Source: an uncultured Microcoleaceae cyanobacterium
Lineage (GTDB): Bacteria > Cyanobacteriota > Cyanobacteriia > Cyanobacteriales > Microcoleaceae
Direction of reading: 5' to 3'
DNA: 5,850 bases
Assembly (NCBI GenBank): GCA_938083405.1
Contig: CALKCV010000229.1
Span: 1-5,850 of the forward strand
Shown piece by piece: positions 1 to 4,391 of the stretch; position 1 is the stretch's first letter, and each line of letters starts with the position of its first letter. Made by a program: the position numbers and the translations under genes. The notes beneath the pieces were generated by a model that was given only the letters and a program-made list of their open reading frames with translations, was not told the DNA's origin and ran no database searches.

Positions 1-19
1 TTGATTTTCAATTTTTAAT

Positions 20-37
20 CCCTAAGTCCGCTTGGGG
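20..37. terminator. Short hairpin in the ftrC leader, possible upstream terminator
   Basis: CCCTAAG (20-26) can pair with CTTGGGG (31-37) around a TCCG loop, giving seven pairs with one T-G wobble. A weak T-rich stretch (41-47) follows. It may be the end of a gene to the left of the window or a leader structure. There is no clean T tract, so this is tentative. Confidence 0.25.
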
Positions 38-58
38 GCATATTTTCTAGGGTAGAAT
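32..58 (+). promoter_or_regulatory. Candidate ftrC promoter
   Basis: TAGAAT (53-58) is a fair -10 box about 40 bases before the ftrC start. TTGGGG (32-37) could act as -35, but the 15-base spacer is short and this box overlaps the hairpin at 20-37. This is inferred from consensus only. Confidence 0.25.
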
Positions 59-99
59 ACTAAAAAAACTTTAGACGGTAAAAACCCCATCAGATAAAA

Positions 100-468
100 A
101 TGACAACAACTAACGATAAACTCTCCACCGAAAAATCCTTAGAGGCGATGAAACACTTCGCCGAAAAGTATGCTAAAAATACCAACACTTATTTTTGCGT
201 AGATCCTTCGGTAACTGCAGTTGTAATCGAAGGACTAGCCAAAAATAAAGACGAACTCGGGGCTCCTTTATGCCCTTGCCGTCACTACGAAGATAAAGAA
301 GCTGAGGTAAAAGCTGCTTATTGGAATTGCCCTTGTATTCCGATGCGGGAACGGAAAGACTGCCATTGCATGCTGTTTTTAACTGAAGAAAACGATTTTT
401 CTGGGGAAGAACAGGAAATTACAATGGAAGAGTTGCAAACTGCAAGGGAAAATATGGCAAAATTGTAG
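100..468 (+). CDS. ftrC: Ferredoxin:thioredoxin reductase, catalytic (beta) subunit
   Basis: This 122-aa protein is the catalytic chain of ferredoxin:thioredoxin reductase, which passes electrons from photosystem I-reduced ferredoxin to thioredoxins and so switches Calvin-cycle and other enzymes with light. All six diagnostic cysteines are present in the family pattern: C58-P-C60, C77-P-C79 and C88-H-C90. By comparison with the Synechocystis enzyme (numbering shifted by three), C58, C77, C79 and C88 should hold the 4Fe-4S cluster, and C60 with C90 should form the active-site disulfide; H89 between the last pair is also conserved. Length is normal and the protein looks intact. It works with a variable (alpha) chain, FtrV, which is not in this window. 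The ATG at 100 fits the family N-terminus; no strong Shine-Dalgarno sequence precedes it, which is common in cyanobacteria. The DUF309 gene follows after 91 bases on the same strand, but the repeat-filled gap makes a tight operon uncertain. Confidence 0.96.
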   Translation: MTTTNDKLSTEKSLEAMKHFAEKYAKNTNTYFCVDPSVTAVVIEGLAKNKDELGAPLCPCRHYEDKEAEVKAAYWNCPCIPMRERKDCHCMLFLTEENDFSGEEQEITMEELQTARENMAKL

Positions 469-500
469 GTCGATTTAGGGTTTGTTAATTGGGGAAAGCA

Positions 501-549
501 ATTAGCCATTAACCATTAACAATTCCCCATTTGAAATTGCCAATTTCCC
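501..549. repeat. Degenerate heptamer array (ATTNNCC-like) between ftrC and the DUF309 gene
   Basis: Seven consecutive heptamers, all starting with ATT, fill this stretch: ATTAGCC, ATTAACC, ATTAACA, ATTCCCC, ATTTGAA, ATTGCCA and ATTTCCC. Another ATTGGGG lies at 488-494, one base out of phase. Heptanucleotide tandem arrays (STRR) are known from filamentous cyanobacteria. The array ends ten bases before the GTG start of the next gene and so occupies the place where its ribosome binding site would be. Confidence 0.7.
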
Positions 550-559
550 AATAATTGTA

Positions 560-952
560 GTGAGTAAAAACCGAGAACAAATCCCTCAAGAATTCTGGCG
601 AGGTATAGAAGAATTTAACCGAGAAGAATTCTACGCCTGCCACGATACTCTTGAGGCTATCTGGATGGAAGCGGGGGAACCTGAAAAAAGATTTTATCAG
701 GGCATTCTCCAAATTTCTGTGGGGTTGTACCACATGAGCGATCGCAACTGGCGCGGTGCGGTAATTTTGCTGGGGGAAGGTATCGGCCGCTTGGCTTATT
801 ATCAGCCGGATTATTTAGAGGTAAATGTTGAGAAATTGTTGGAGCAAACTTCTCATTTATTGAAGGCTTTACAAGCGGCTGGACCGGAAAAAATAACGGA
901 TTTTCTGGATGCTAAGATCGAAAAACCTAAAATTGTTAGAATTGCTGAATAA
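560..952 (+). CDS. DUF309 family protein
   Basis: This 130-aa protein belongs to the DUF309 family, small helical proteins of unknown biochemical role that are common in cyanobacteria and some other bacteria. The family signature is clear: an N-terminal helix with FNREEFYACHDTLEAIW (residues 19-35, including H28 and E32), followed by RFYQGILQISVGLYH (44-58), and a third amphipathic segment with the GRLAYYQP region (76-83). The arrangement of conserved His and Glu residues suggests a possible metal or ligand site, but no function is proven. The start is GTG at 560: the conserved domain begins near residue 11, and the next Met is residue 36, inside the domain, so GTG is the only reasonable start. 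There is no Shine-Dalgarno motif because a heptamer array lies directly upstream. A HIP1 octamer lies within the gene at 738-745. It may be cotranscribed with ftrC, 91 bases upstream. Confidence 0.85.
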   Translation: MSKNREQIPQEFWRGIEEFNREEFYACHDTLEAIWMEAGEPEKRFYQGILQISVGLYHMSDRNWRGAVILLGEGIGRLAYYQPDYLEVNVEKLLEQTSHLLKALQAAGPEKITDFLDAKIEKPKIVRIAE

Positions 953-976
953 TTGAAATTGAGACTGTTCTAACGT

Positions 977-993
977 AATCGCACAGCGCGATT
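977..993. terminator. Hairpin just after the DUF309 gene
   Basis: AATCGC (977-982) pairs with GCGATT (988-993) around a five-base loop, 24 bases after the stop codon. No T tract follows, so intrinsic termination here would be weak; it could instead protect the 3' end of the message. Confidence 0.3.
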
Positions 994-997
994 TAGA

Positions 998-1087
998 TAG
1001 TAGTAGTAGGGTGCGCACCGCGCACCAGCATTGAGTAGTAGTAGTAGTAGGGTGCGCACCGCGCACCAGCATTGAGTAGTAGGGTGC
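998..1087. repeat. Tandem palindromic repeat with variable TAG microsatellite
   Basis: A unit made of (TAG)n followed by the perfect palindrome GGTGCGCACC, then GCGCACCAGCATTGAG, occurs twice with a 41-base period (palindromes at 1010-1019 and 1051-1060). A third copy is cut to TAGGGTGC after 1082. The TAG tract has four units at 998-1009, five at 1036-1050 and two at 1077-1082. A related sequence with the GC-rich core in the opposite orientation (TGCGCGGTGCGC, 1151-1162, the exact reverse complement of 1013-1024) follows a TGAGTAGCAG, echoing the same layout. GC-rich palindromes of this kind between convergent genes resemble REP-type dispersed repeats; that class assignment is inference. Confidence 0.75.
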
Positions 1088-1113
1088 TTCCTGACACTAG
1101 CTAAAAGACGAGA

Positions 1114-1131
1114 TTCCCCAGGGGTGGGGAA
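1114..1131. other. G/C-rich inverted repeat
   Basis: TTCCCCA (1114-1120) and TGGGGAA (1125-1131) are exact reverse complements around a GGGG loop. Without a T tract it is not a classical terminator. It is part of the structured convergent gap and could contribute to 3'-end formation for either flanking gene. Confidence 0.4.
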
Positions 1132-1147
1132 CCCTTGGCGTGAGTAG

Positions 1148-1172
1148 CAGTGCGCGGTGCGCTGGGTTTTTT
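1148..1172 (+). terminator. Candidate Rho-independent terminator, plus strand
   Basis: CAGTGC (1148-1153) can pair with GCGCTG (1159-1164), six pairs including one T-G wobble, with a five-base loop; GG and then six T residues (1167-1172) follow. This is the best terminator-like structure for transcription coming from the DUF309 gene, although it lies about 200 bases after the stop. It is formed from a diverged copy of the palindromic repeat core. Confidence 0.4.
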
Positions 1173-1205
1173 GATAATAAGCTAATTGTTAAAGCCAGAT
1201 ATTAT

Positions 1206-1979
1206 TTAAGCAGCCGACCTATCCTGCAAAGGGATAATATTATTAATGCCGGTATTTTCTGGAATAACTTCGGTGAAATTATCTAAAATAGATGCCCACC
1301 GATCGGGGAAACTTTGACGCTGGAAAAAGATTCTTTTCGCTTCGTCGTAATGGCGGTAGGCGATCGCTACATTTTCTAACCTTTCTCCGTAGAGGCGATC
1401 GCTATAAGCTAAGGCTAAATTATTATGAAGAGTCGCCCATTCGTAGCGAGATTCGGAAGTGGCAAATACGGGTAAAACTGTTTCTGCTGTAGCGATCGCT
1501 ATTTCCAGATTCATCGTTTCATCGCCATCTTTATAGCCATACATAAAACCGCCCAACTCTACCAAAGCACTGCCAATAATTGCTGCTTGCTGGGGAGAGA
1601 TTACAGACAAAACCAAAGCACTCCAACTGCGCAAAACTCGAACGAAGTGGAAGGTAACTTTCCCTGGATTTTCTGCCAGCAACTCCCAGACAAATTCCGG
1701 GTTGCCGTTGCTTTTTAAAGTGGCTTGCAAAAGTTGCAATAAAAATCCTAGAGTAGTCTCGGCCGGGGTCTCTGGGGAACCAGAAAATGTCTCCGATTTT
1801 AGAGAAGCGGCCAATAATTGTAGAGAACGGGCCGCCTCTTCATTGCCTCGGTCTGCCATAGCTAAGGCCGCTTCTGGCAGCAAGGGCAGGAGATTTGAGG
1901 GAATCAGGTTTTCGCCCTCTGGCAAAATGTCCGTTGCTGGTTGACTTTGATTTAAGGGTTGAACGTTTGATAGCTTCAT
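1206..1979 (-). CDS. Short TPR-like protein resembling the N-terminal part of cyanobacterial CHAT/TPR proteins
   Basis: This 257-aa protein has no signal peptide or membrane segment. Residues 1-75 are a low-conservation leader. Residues about 76-170 form a helical region (FLLQLLQAT, then NPEFVWELLAENPGKV, then RVLRSW and NLEIAI) that I recognise as typical of the front part of large cyanobacterial proteins carrying NNLG-type TPR repeats and often a C-terminal CHAT protease-like domain. One such repeat is present: W181-A-T-L-H-N-N-L-A-L-A-Y-S-D-R, then GERLENV and a helix up to QSFPDRW (222-228). After that the frame ends within 30 residues, so the usual run of repeats and any effector domain are missing. 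It may be a natural short family member, a regulatory fragment or a truncated remnant. The frame is open and uninterrupted, and three HIP1 sites lie in its C-terminal third. The start at 1979 is the first ATG in frame; no strong ribosome binding site is seen. The assignment rests on remembered family sequence. Confidence 0.6.
   Translation of the reverse strand: MKLSNVQPLNQSQPATDILPEGENLIPSNLLPLLPEAALAMADRGNEEAARSLQLLAASLKSETFSGSPETPAETTLGFLLQLLQATLKSNGNPEFVWELLAENPGKVTFHFVRVLRSWSALVLSVISPQQAAIIGSALVELGGFMYGYKDGDETMNLEIAIATAETVLPVFATSESRYEWATLHNNLALAYSDRLYGERLENVAIAYRHYDEAKRIFFQRQSFPDRWASILDNFTEVIPENTGINNIIPLQDRSAA
1360..1499. repeat. Cluster of three HIP1 octamers
   Basis: GCGATCGC occurs at 1360-1367, 1395-1402 and 1492-1499, three of the seven copies in the window within 140 bases. 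All lie inside the TPR-like gene and are read there in more than one frame (as AIA or as SDR), so protein constraint alone does not explain them. HIP1 is the over-represented palindrome typical of many cyanobacterial genomes. Confidence 0.85.
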
Positions 1980-2230
1980 GGTTGGTTCATCGGGTCGATT
2001 TTAATTTTTTGTTAATTAATCCCAGACTGGAGCCAGAAAAATATAAGCTCTTTTACTTATTAACTCAGCCTTTAGATCGGTTATAAACAAAAATTCGAGA
2101 ACCAGTCTCTATCAGAAGTAGGTTTTTTGGGACGACGACCGGCAAAAATTTACCGAAAATGACGAATTCTAGGTCGGACGCCGCGAACCCAAACCCGACC
2201 TACGGACTACACACCCAGTAAATCAAACTT
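1980..2230. other. AT-rich intergenic region without a recognisable gene
   Basis: This stretch lies upstream of the TPR-like gene and downstream of the zinc-ribbon gene, both on the minus strand. I see no credible coding frame or RNA gene. It must contain the promoter of the TPR-like gene unless that gene is read through from the zinc-ribbon gene. TATAAC on the minus strand near 2080-2085 is a possible -10 box, with no convincing -35. The right part contains an inverted repeat described separately. Confidence 0.5.
2170..2202. repeat. Inverted repeat TAGGTCGG / CCGACCTA
   Basis: TAGGTCGG (2170-2177) and CCGACCTA (2195-2202) are exact eight-base inverted arms around a 17-base loop, about 30 bases beyond the stop of the zinc-ribbon gene. 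No T tract follows on either strand. It could be a 3'-end stem for that gene, or a single copy of a dispersed palindromic element; the arm beginning with TAG is reminiscent of the repeat units after ubiD. Confidence 0.5.
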
Positions 2231-2512
2231 TTAACATCCGTACGAGCAAGGATGGTCGTACCTGTCGAACCTTGGATGGGGTGACGATCGAGCAGAATCT
2301 AAAACTAAACTGATTACTAAGGCAGCGACAAGGGCCATAAAAACAGTCGGCAATGGATTTGGCTTTGGCTTTGGCTTTGGCTTTTCCTTTGGTGGCTCCA
2401 CCTTTCTATCTTTCCCACATCTCAGGCAGATATAGAGATCTGGGTCTTGGGAAGTTGGCTTCCAATTGCAGTCTGGTCGGCTACATATATCTTCTTTTTT
2501 TTCCGAACTCAT
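2231..2512 (-). CDS. Small zinc-ribbon protein with one transmembrane helix
   Basis: I do not recognise a named family for this 93-aa protein, but its architecture is clear. Residues 10-32 have a four-cysteine zinc-ribbon pattern, C10-x4-C15 and C29-x2-C32, with an acidic loop between. Residues 38-55 are a Lys/Pro linker (PKEKPKPKPKPNPLP). Residues 57-71 are strongly hydrophobic (VFMALVAALVISLVL) and should form one membrane helix. The tail, 72-93, carries several His, Asp and Arg residues and ends in C89-SYG-C93. The N-terminus lacks a signal peptide, so a cytoplasmic zinc ribbon anchored by the helix with a short tail on the other side is the simplest topology; this is inference. The ATG at 2512 has a near-perfect ribosome binding site, so the start is secure and translation is probably efficient. 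It is divergent from ubiD with 154 bases between the starts. Function is unknown; membrane-tethered zinc ribbons often mediate protein or nucleic-acid contacts. Confidence 0.75.
   Translation of the reverse strand: MSSEKKEDICSRPDCNWKPTSQDPDLYICLRCGKDRKVEPPKEKPKPKPKPNPLPTVFMALVAALVISLVLDSARSSPHPRFDRYDHPCSYGC
2355..2384. repeat. Hexanucleotide tandem repeat encoding the Lys-Pro linker
   Basis: GGATTT is followed by four perfect GGCTTT units (2361-2384). On the minus strand these read as alternating Lys and Pro codons in the linker of the zinc-ribbon protein. Six is a multiple of three, so slippage would change linker length without breaking the frame. Confidence 0.8.
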
Positions 2513-2518
2513 AAAAAT

Positions 2519-2525
2519 ACCTCCT
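2519..2525 (-). promoter_or_regulatory. Strong ribosome binding site of the zinc-ribbon gene
   Basis: On the minus strand AGGAGGT ends six bases before the ATG, matching the anti-Shine-Dalgarno sequence. No other gene in the window has a site this strong, and it fixes the start codon. Confidence 0.85.
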
Positions 2526-2536
2526 CTCCTTATATA

Positions 2537-2548
2537 TTCCTTTAGGAA
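2537..2548. promoter_or_regulatory. Operator-like palindrome in the divergent region
   Basis: TTCCT (2537-2541) and AGGAA (2544-2548) are inverted arms around TT, 24 bases upstream of the zinc-ribbon start. It could bind a dimeric regulator or form a small 5'-UTR stem next to the ribosome binding site. No known regulator site is recognised. Confidence 0.25.
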
Positions 2549-2590
2549 GAGTGGAAGTCTTTATGCAAGCGGATGAAAAAAAAGGAGGAA

Positions 2591-2625
2591 ATTCCCCATT
2601 TCCCATGGACCATTCCCCATTCCCA
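2591..2625. repeat. Heptamer array of the ATTCCCC type upstream of ubiD
   Basis: Five heptamers in register: ATTCCCC, ATTTCCC, ATGGACC, ATTCCCC and ATTCCCA. The sequence is close to the CCCCA(A/G)T class of short tandem repeats reported in filamentous cyanobacteria. It lies 42 bases before the ubiD start, in the divergent promoter region, and may have displaced or become part of the ubiD leader. Confidence 0.75.
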
Positions 2626-2666
2626 AATACTATTAAAGATGTTGGGCGAGCTTAAATTAGAAAAAT

Positions 2667-4181
2667 ATGGCCAGAGACTTACGGGGATTCCTAAAAATTT
2701 TAGAAACAAGGGGACAATTAAAACGCATCGAGGCCCTAGTTGACCCCGATTTAGAAATTGCCGAAATTAGCAATCGAATGTTGCAAAAGGGCGGCCCCGG
2801 CCTTTTGTTTGAAAACGTCAAAGGTTGCGATTATCCAGTGGCGGTGAATTTACTCGGTACCGAAGAAAGGGTTTGTTGGGCGATGAACATGGAACGTCCC
2901 GAAGAGTTAGAAACCCTCGGTAAAAAACTCGGAATGCTGCAACAACCAAAACCGCCCAAAAAGATCTCCCAGGCGGTAGAATTCGGCAAAGTTTTGTTCG
3001 ATGTCGTCAAGGCAAAACCGGGGCGCGACTTTTTCCCCCCCTGTCACCAGGTAGTAATAGAAGGCGACGACCTCGATTTAGAAAAAATCCCTATGATTCG
3101 CCCGTACCAGGGAGATGCCGGCAAAATTATTACCTTGGGTTTGGTGATTACGAAAGATTGCGAGACCGGCACTCCCAACGTGGGGGTTTACAGGTTGCAA
3201 CTGCAATCTCGCAATACCATGACCGTCCATTGGTTGTCCGTTCGCGGTGGGGCGCGACATTTGCGCAAGGCGGCGGAAAACGGGAAAAAGTTAGAAATAG
3301 CGATCGCCCTCGGTGTCGATCCTCTCATCATCATGGCGGCGGCGACTCCCATACCAGTTGACCTCTCGGAATGGTTGTTTGCCGGACTCTATGGCGGCAG
3401 CGGCGTCAGCTTGGCTAAGTGCAAAACCGTAGATTTAGAAGTGCCGGCGGACTCGGAGTTCGTTCTCGAAGGGACTATAACTCCCGGGGAAATGCTGCCC
3501 GACGGTCCTTTCGGCGACCACATGGGTTATTACGGCGGGGTGGAAGATTCCCCGCTGGTTCGGTTTCACTCTATGACTCATCGGAAAGACCCGATATATT
3601 TAACGACCTTTAGCGGACGCCCGCCGAAGGAAGAAGCAATGATGGCGATCGCTTTAAACCGGGTTTATACCCCTATCTTGCGACAGCAAGTTTCGGAAAT
3701 AGTTGACTTTTTCCTACCAATGGAAGCGCTGAGTTATAAAGCAGCAATTATTTCCATTAAAAAAGCCTATCCAGGCCAAGGCAGGCGGGCAGCTTTAGCA
3801 TTTTGGAGTGCCCTGCCTCAGTTTACTTACACTAAATTTGTAGTGGTAGTTGACGAAAGTATTAATATTCGCGACCCCAGGCAAGTCGTCTGGGCAATTT
3901 CTTCAAAAGTCGATCCGTCCAGGGATGTATTTATTCTGCCGAATACCCCCTTCGATACCTTAGATTTTGCCAGCGAAAAAATTGGTTTGGGAGGTCGCAT
4001 GGGCATCGATGCGACGACGAAAATTCCTCCAGAAACGGATCATCCTTGGGGGGAAGTTTTGGAGTCCGATCCCGAAGTAGCGGCAATGGTCGATCGCCGT
4101 TGGGCGGAATACGGTTTGGCGGATTTAGATTTGGGGGAAGTTGACCCCAATTTGTTCGGTTACGATATGAGAAACCCGTAG
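2667..4181 (+). CDS. ubiD: UbiD family decarboxylase (4-hydroxy-3-polyprenylbenzoate decarboxylase type)
   Basis: This 504-aa protein is a full-length UbiD enzyme, similar in length to E. coli UbiD. UbiD proteins use prenylated FMN made by UbiX to remove the carboxyl group from an aromatic ring; in cyanobacteria the homologue is thought to act on prenylated 4-hydroxybenzoate in plastoquinone synthesis. Recognisable segments are PNVGVYRLQL (170-179) with N171 and R176, matching the metal ligand and catalytic Arg of Fdc1/UbiD; PIPVDLSEWLFAGL (228-241) with likely metal ligand E235; EFVLEGTITPGE (264-275); PDGPFGDHMGYY (278-289); and the C-terminal FASEKIGLGGRMGIDATTK block (434-452). Two expected positions differ: V192 stands where E. 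coli has the His of SHRGGA, and D279 replaces the Glu of the PEGP(F/Y)G motif. I believe the overall sequence is the normal cyanobacterial form, so these may be lineage features. The ATG at 2667 gives the expected N-terminus; no clear ribosome binding site is seen. No ubiX is in the window. The stop codon is part of the downstream repeat. Confidence 0.93.
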   Translation: MARDLRGFLKILETRGQLKRIEALVDPDLEIAEISNRMLQKGGPGLLFENVKGCDYPVAVNLLGTEERVCWAMNMERPEELETLGKKLGMLQQPKPPKKISQAVEFGKVLFDVVKAKPGRDFFPPCHQVVIEGDDLDLEKIPMIRPYQGDAGKIITLGLVITKDCETGTPNVGVYRLQLQSRNTMTVHWLSVRGGARHLRKAAENGKKLEIAIALGVDPLIIMAAATPIPVDLSEWLFAGLYGGSGVSLAKCKTVDLEVPADSEFVLEGTITPGEMLPDGPFGDHMGYYGGVEDSPLVRFHSMTHRKDPIYLTTFSGRPPKEEAMMAIALNRVYTPILRQQVSEIVDFFLPMEALSYKAAIISIKKAYPGQGRRAALAFWSALPQFTYTKFVVVVDESINIRDPRQVVWAISSKVDPSRDVFILPNTPFDTLDFASEKIGLGGRMGIDATTKIPPETDHPWGEVLESDPEVAAMVDRRWAEYGLADLDLGEVDPNLFGYDMRNP

Positions 4182-4321
4182 AACAGGCGTCTCGCCTGTT
4201 CCCTGTTTCCTGTTTCCGTAGAACAGGCGTCTCGCCTGTTCCCTGTTTCCTGTTTCCGTAGAACAGGCGTCTCGCCTGTTTCCTGTTTCTTGTTTCCGTA
4301 GAACAGGCGTCTCGCCTGTTC
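4178..4321 (+). repeat. Four tandem 40-bp palindromic repeat units after ubiD
   Basis: Units start at 4178, 4218, 4258 and 4298. Each begins GTAG and contains a hairpin with arms GAACAGGCG and CGCCTGTTC around TCT (first copy 4181-4201), then a spacer of heptamers TGTTCCC, TGTTTCC, TGTTTCC. Units 1 and 2 are identical, unit 3 has two C-to-T changes (4281, 4290), and unit 4 keeps only the palindrome. The TAG of unit 1 is the ubiD stop codon. Four stacked nine-pair stems right after a gene should act in 3'-end formation or message stability, though no T tract follows. Similar GTAGAACAGG palindromes are, from memory, dispersed in filamentous cyanobacterial genomes. Confidence 0.9.
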
Positions 4322-4337
4322 CCGTCGTCTCCCTTGC

Positions 4338-4361
4338 GAACAGGCAAGATGCCTGTTCTAC
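4338..4361 (-). repeat. Palindromic repeat unit in the opposite orientation
   Basis: On the minus strand this reads GTAGAACAGGC-ATCTT-GCCTGTTC, the same element as after ubiD with two base changes that compensate each other partly in the loop-closing pair (loop-side CG/CG becomes AT-rich). It faces the ubiD array, on the rtcB side of the gap. Its hairpin arms are GAACAGGC and GCCTGTTC. Confidence 0.85.
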
Positions 4362-4379
4362 GGGGGAAACAGACCAAAG

Positions 4380-4391
4380 CGCCTGTTCTAC
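4380..4391 (-). repeat. Half repeat unit containing the rtcB stop codon
   Basis: On the minus strand this reads GTAGAACAGGCG, the first half of the palindromic unit without its return arm. The TAG (4388-4390) is the stop codon of rtcB. The next unit on that strand starts 30 bases later, as if ten bases including the second arm had been lost from a 40-bp unit. Confidence 0.75.

Noticed and set aside
869..1072. Minus-strand frame of 67 codons across the TAG microsatellite
   Set aside because: Its Leu/Thr runs come from the TAG repeat, it overlaps the DUF309 gene antisense, and nothing resembles a protein family.
1702..2086. Two plus-strand frames opposite the start of the TPR-like gene and its upstream region
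   Set aside because: They are antisense or non-coding with atypical composition and no ribosome binding site.
2170..2202. tRNA-like arm in the inverted repeat
   Set aside because: No cloverleaf can be drawn: there is no T-arm GTTCRA motif at a correct distance and no acceptor stem.
2605..2655. Sixteen-codon frame upstream of ubiD, considered as a leader peptide
   Set aside because: Its ATG arises inside the heptamer array, and the AGGAGG at 2583-2588 is 16 bases away, too far for a normal ribosome binding site.
4178..4320. Possible small CRISPR array: regular 40-base period with a palindromic 23-base part
   Set aside because: The 17-base stretches between the palindromes are nearly identical heptamer repeats, not unique spacers, and no cas gene is present.
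3931..4377. Minus-strand open frame of 148 codons over the end of ubiD and the repeat array
   Set aside because: It overlaps ubiD antisense and its first half is the translated 40-bp repeat (motifs such as TGILPVR and RRDACST, familiar as spurious proteins from this repeat).
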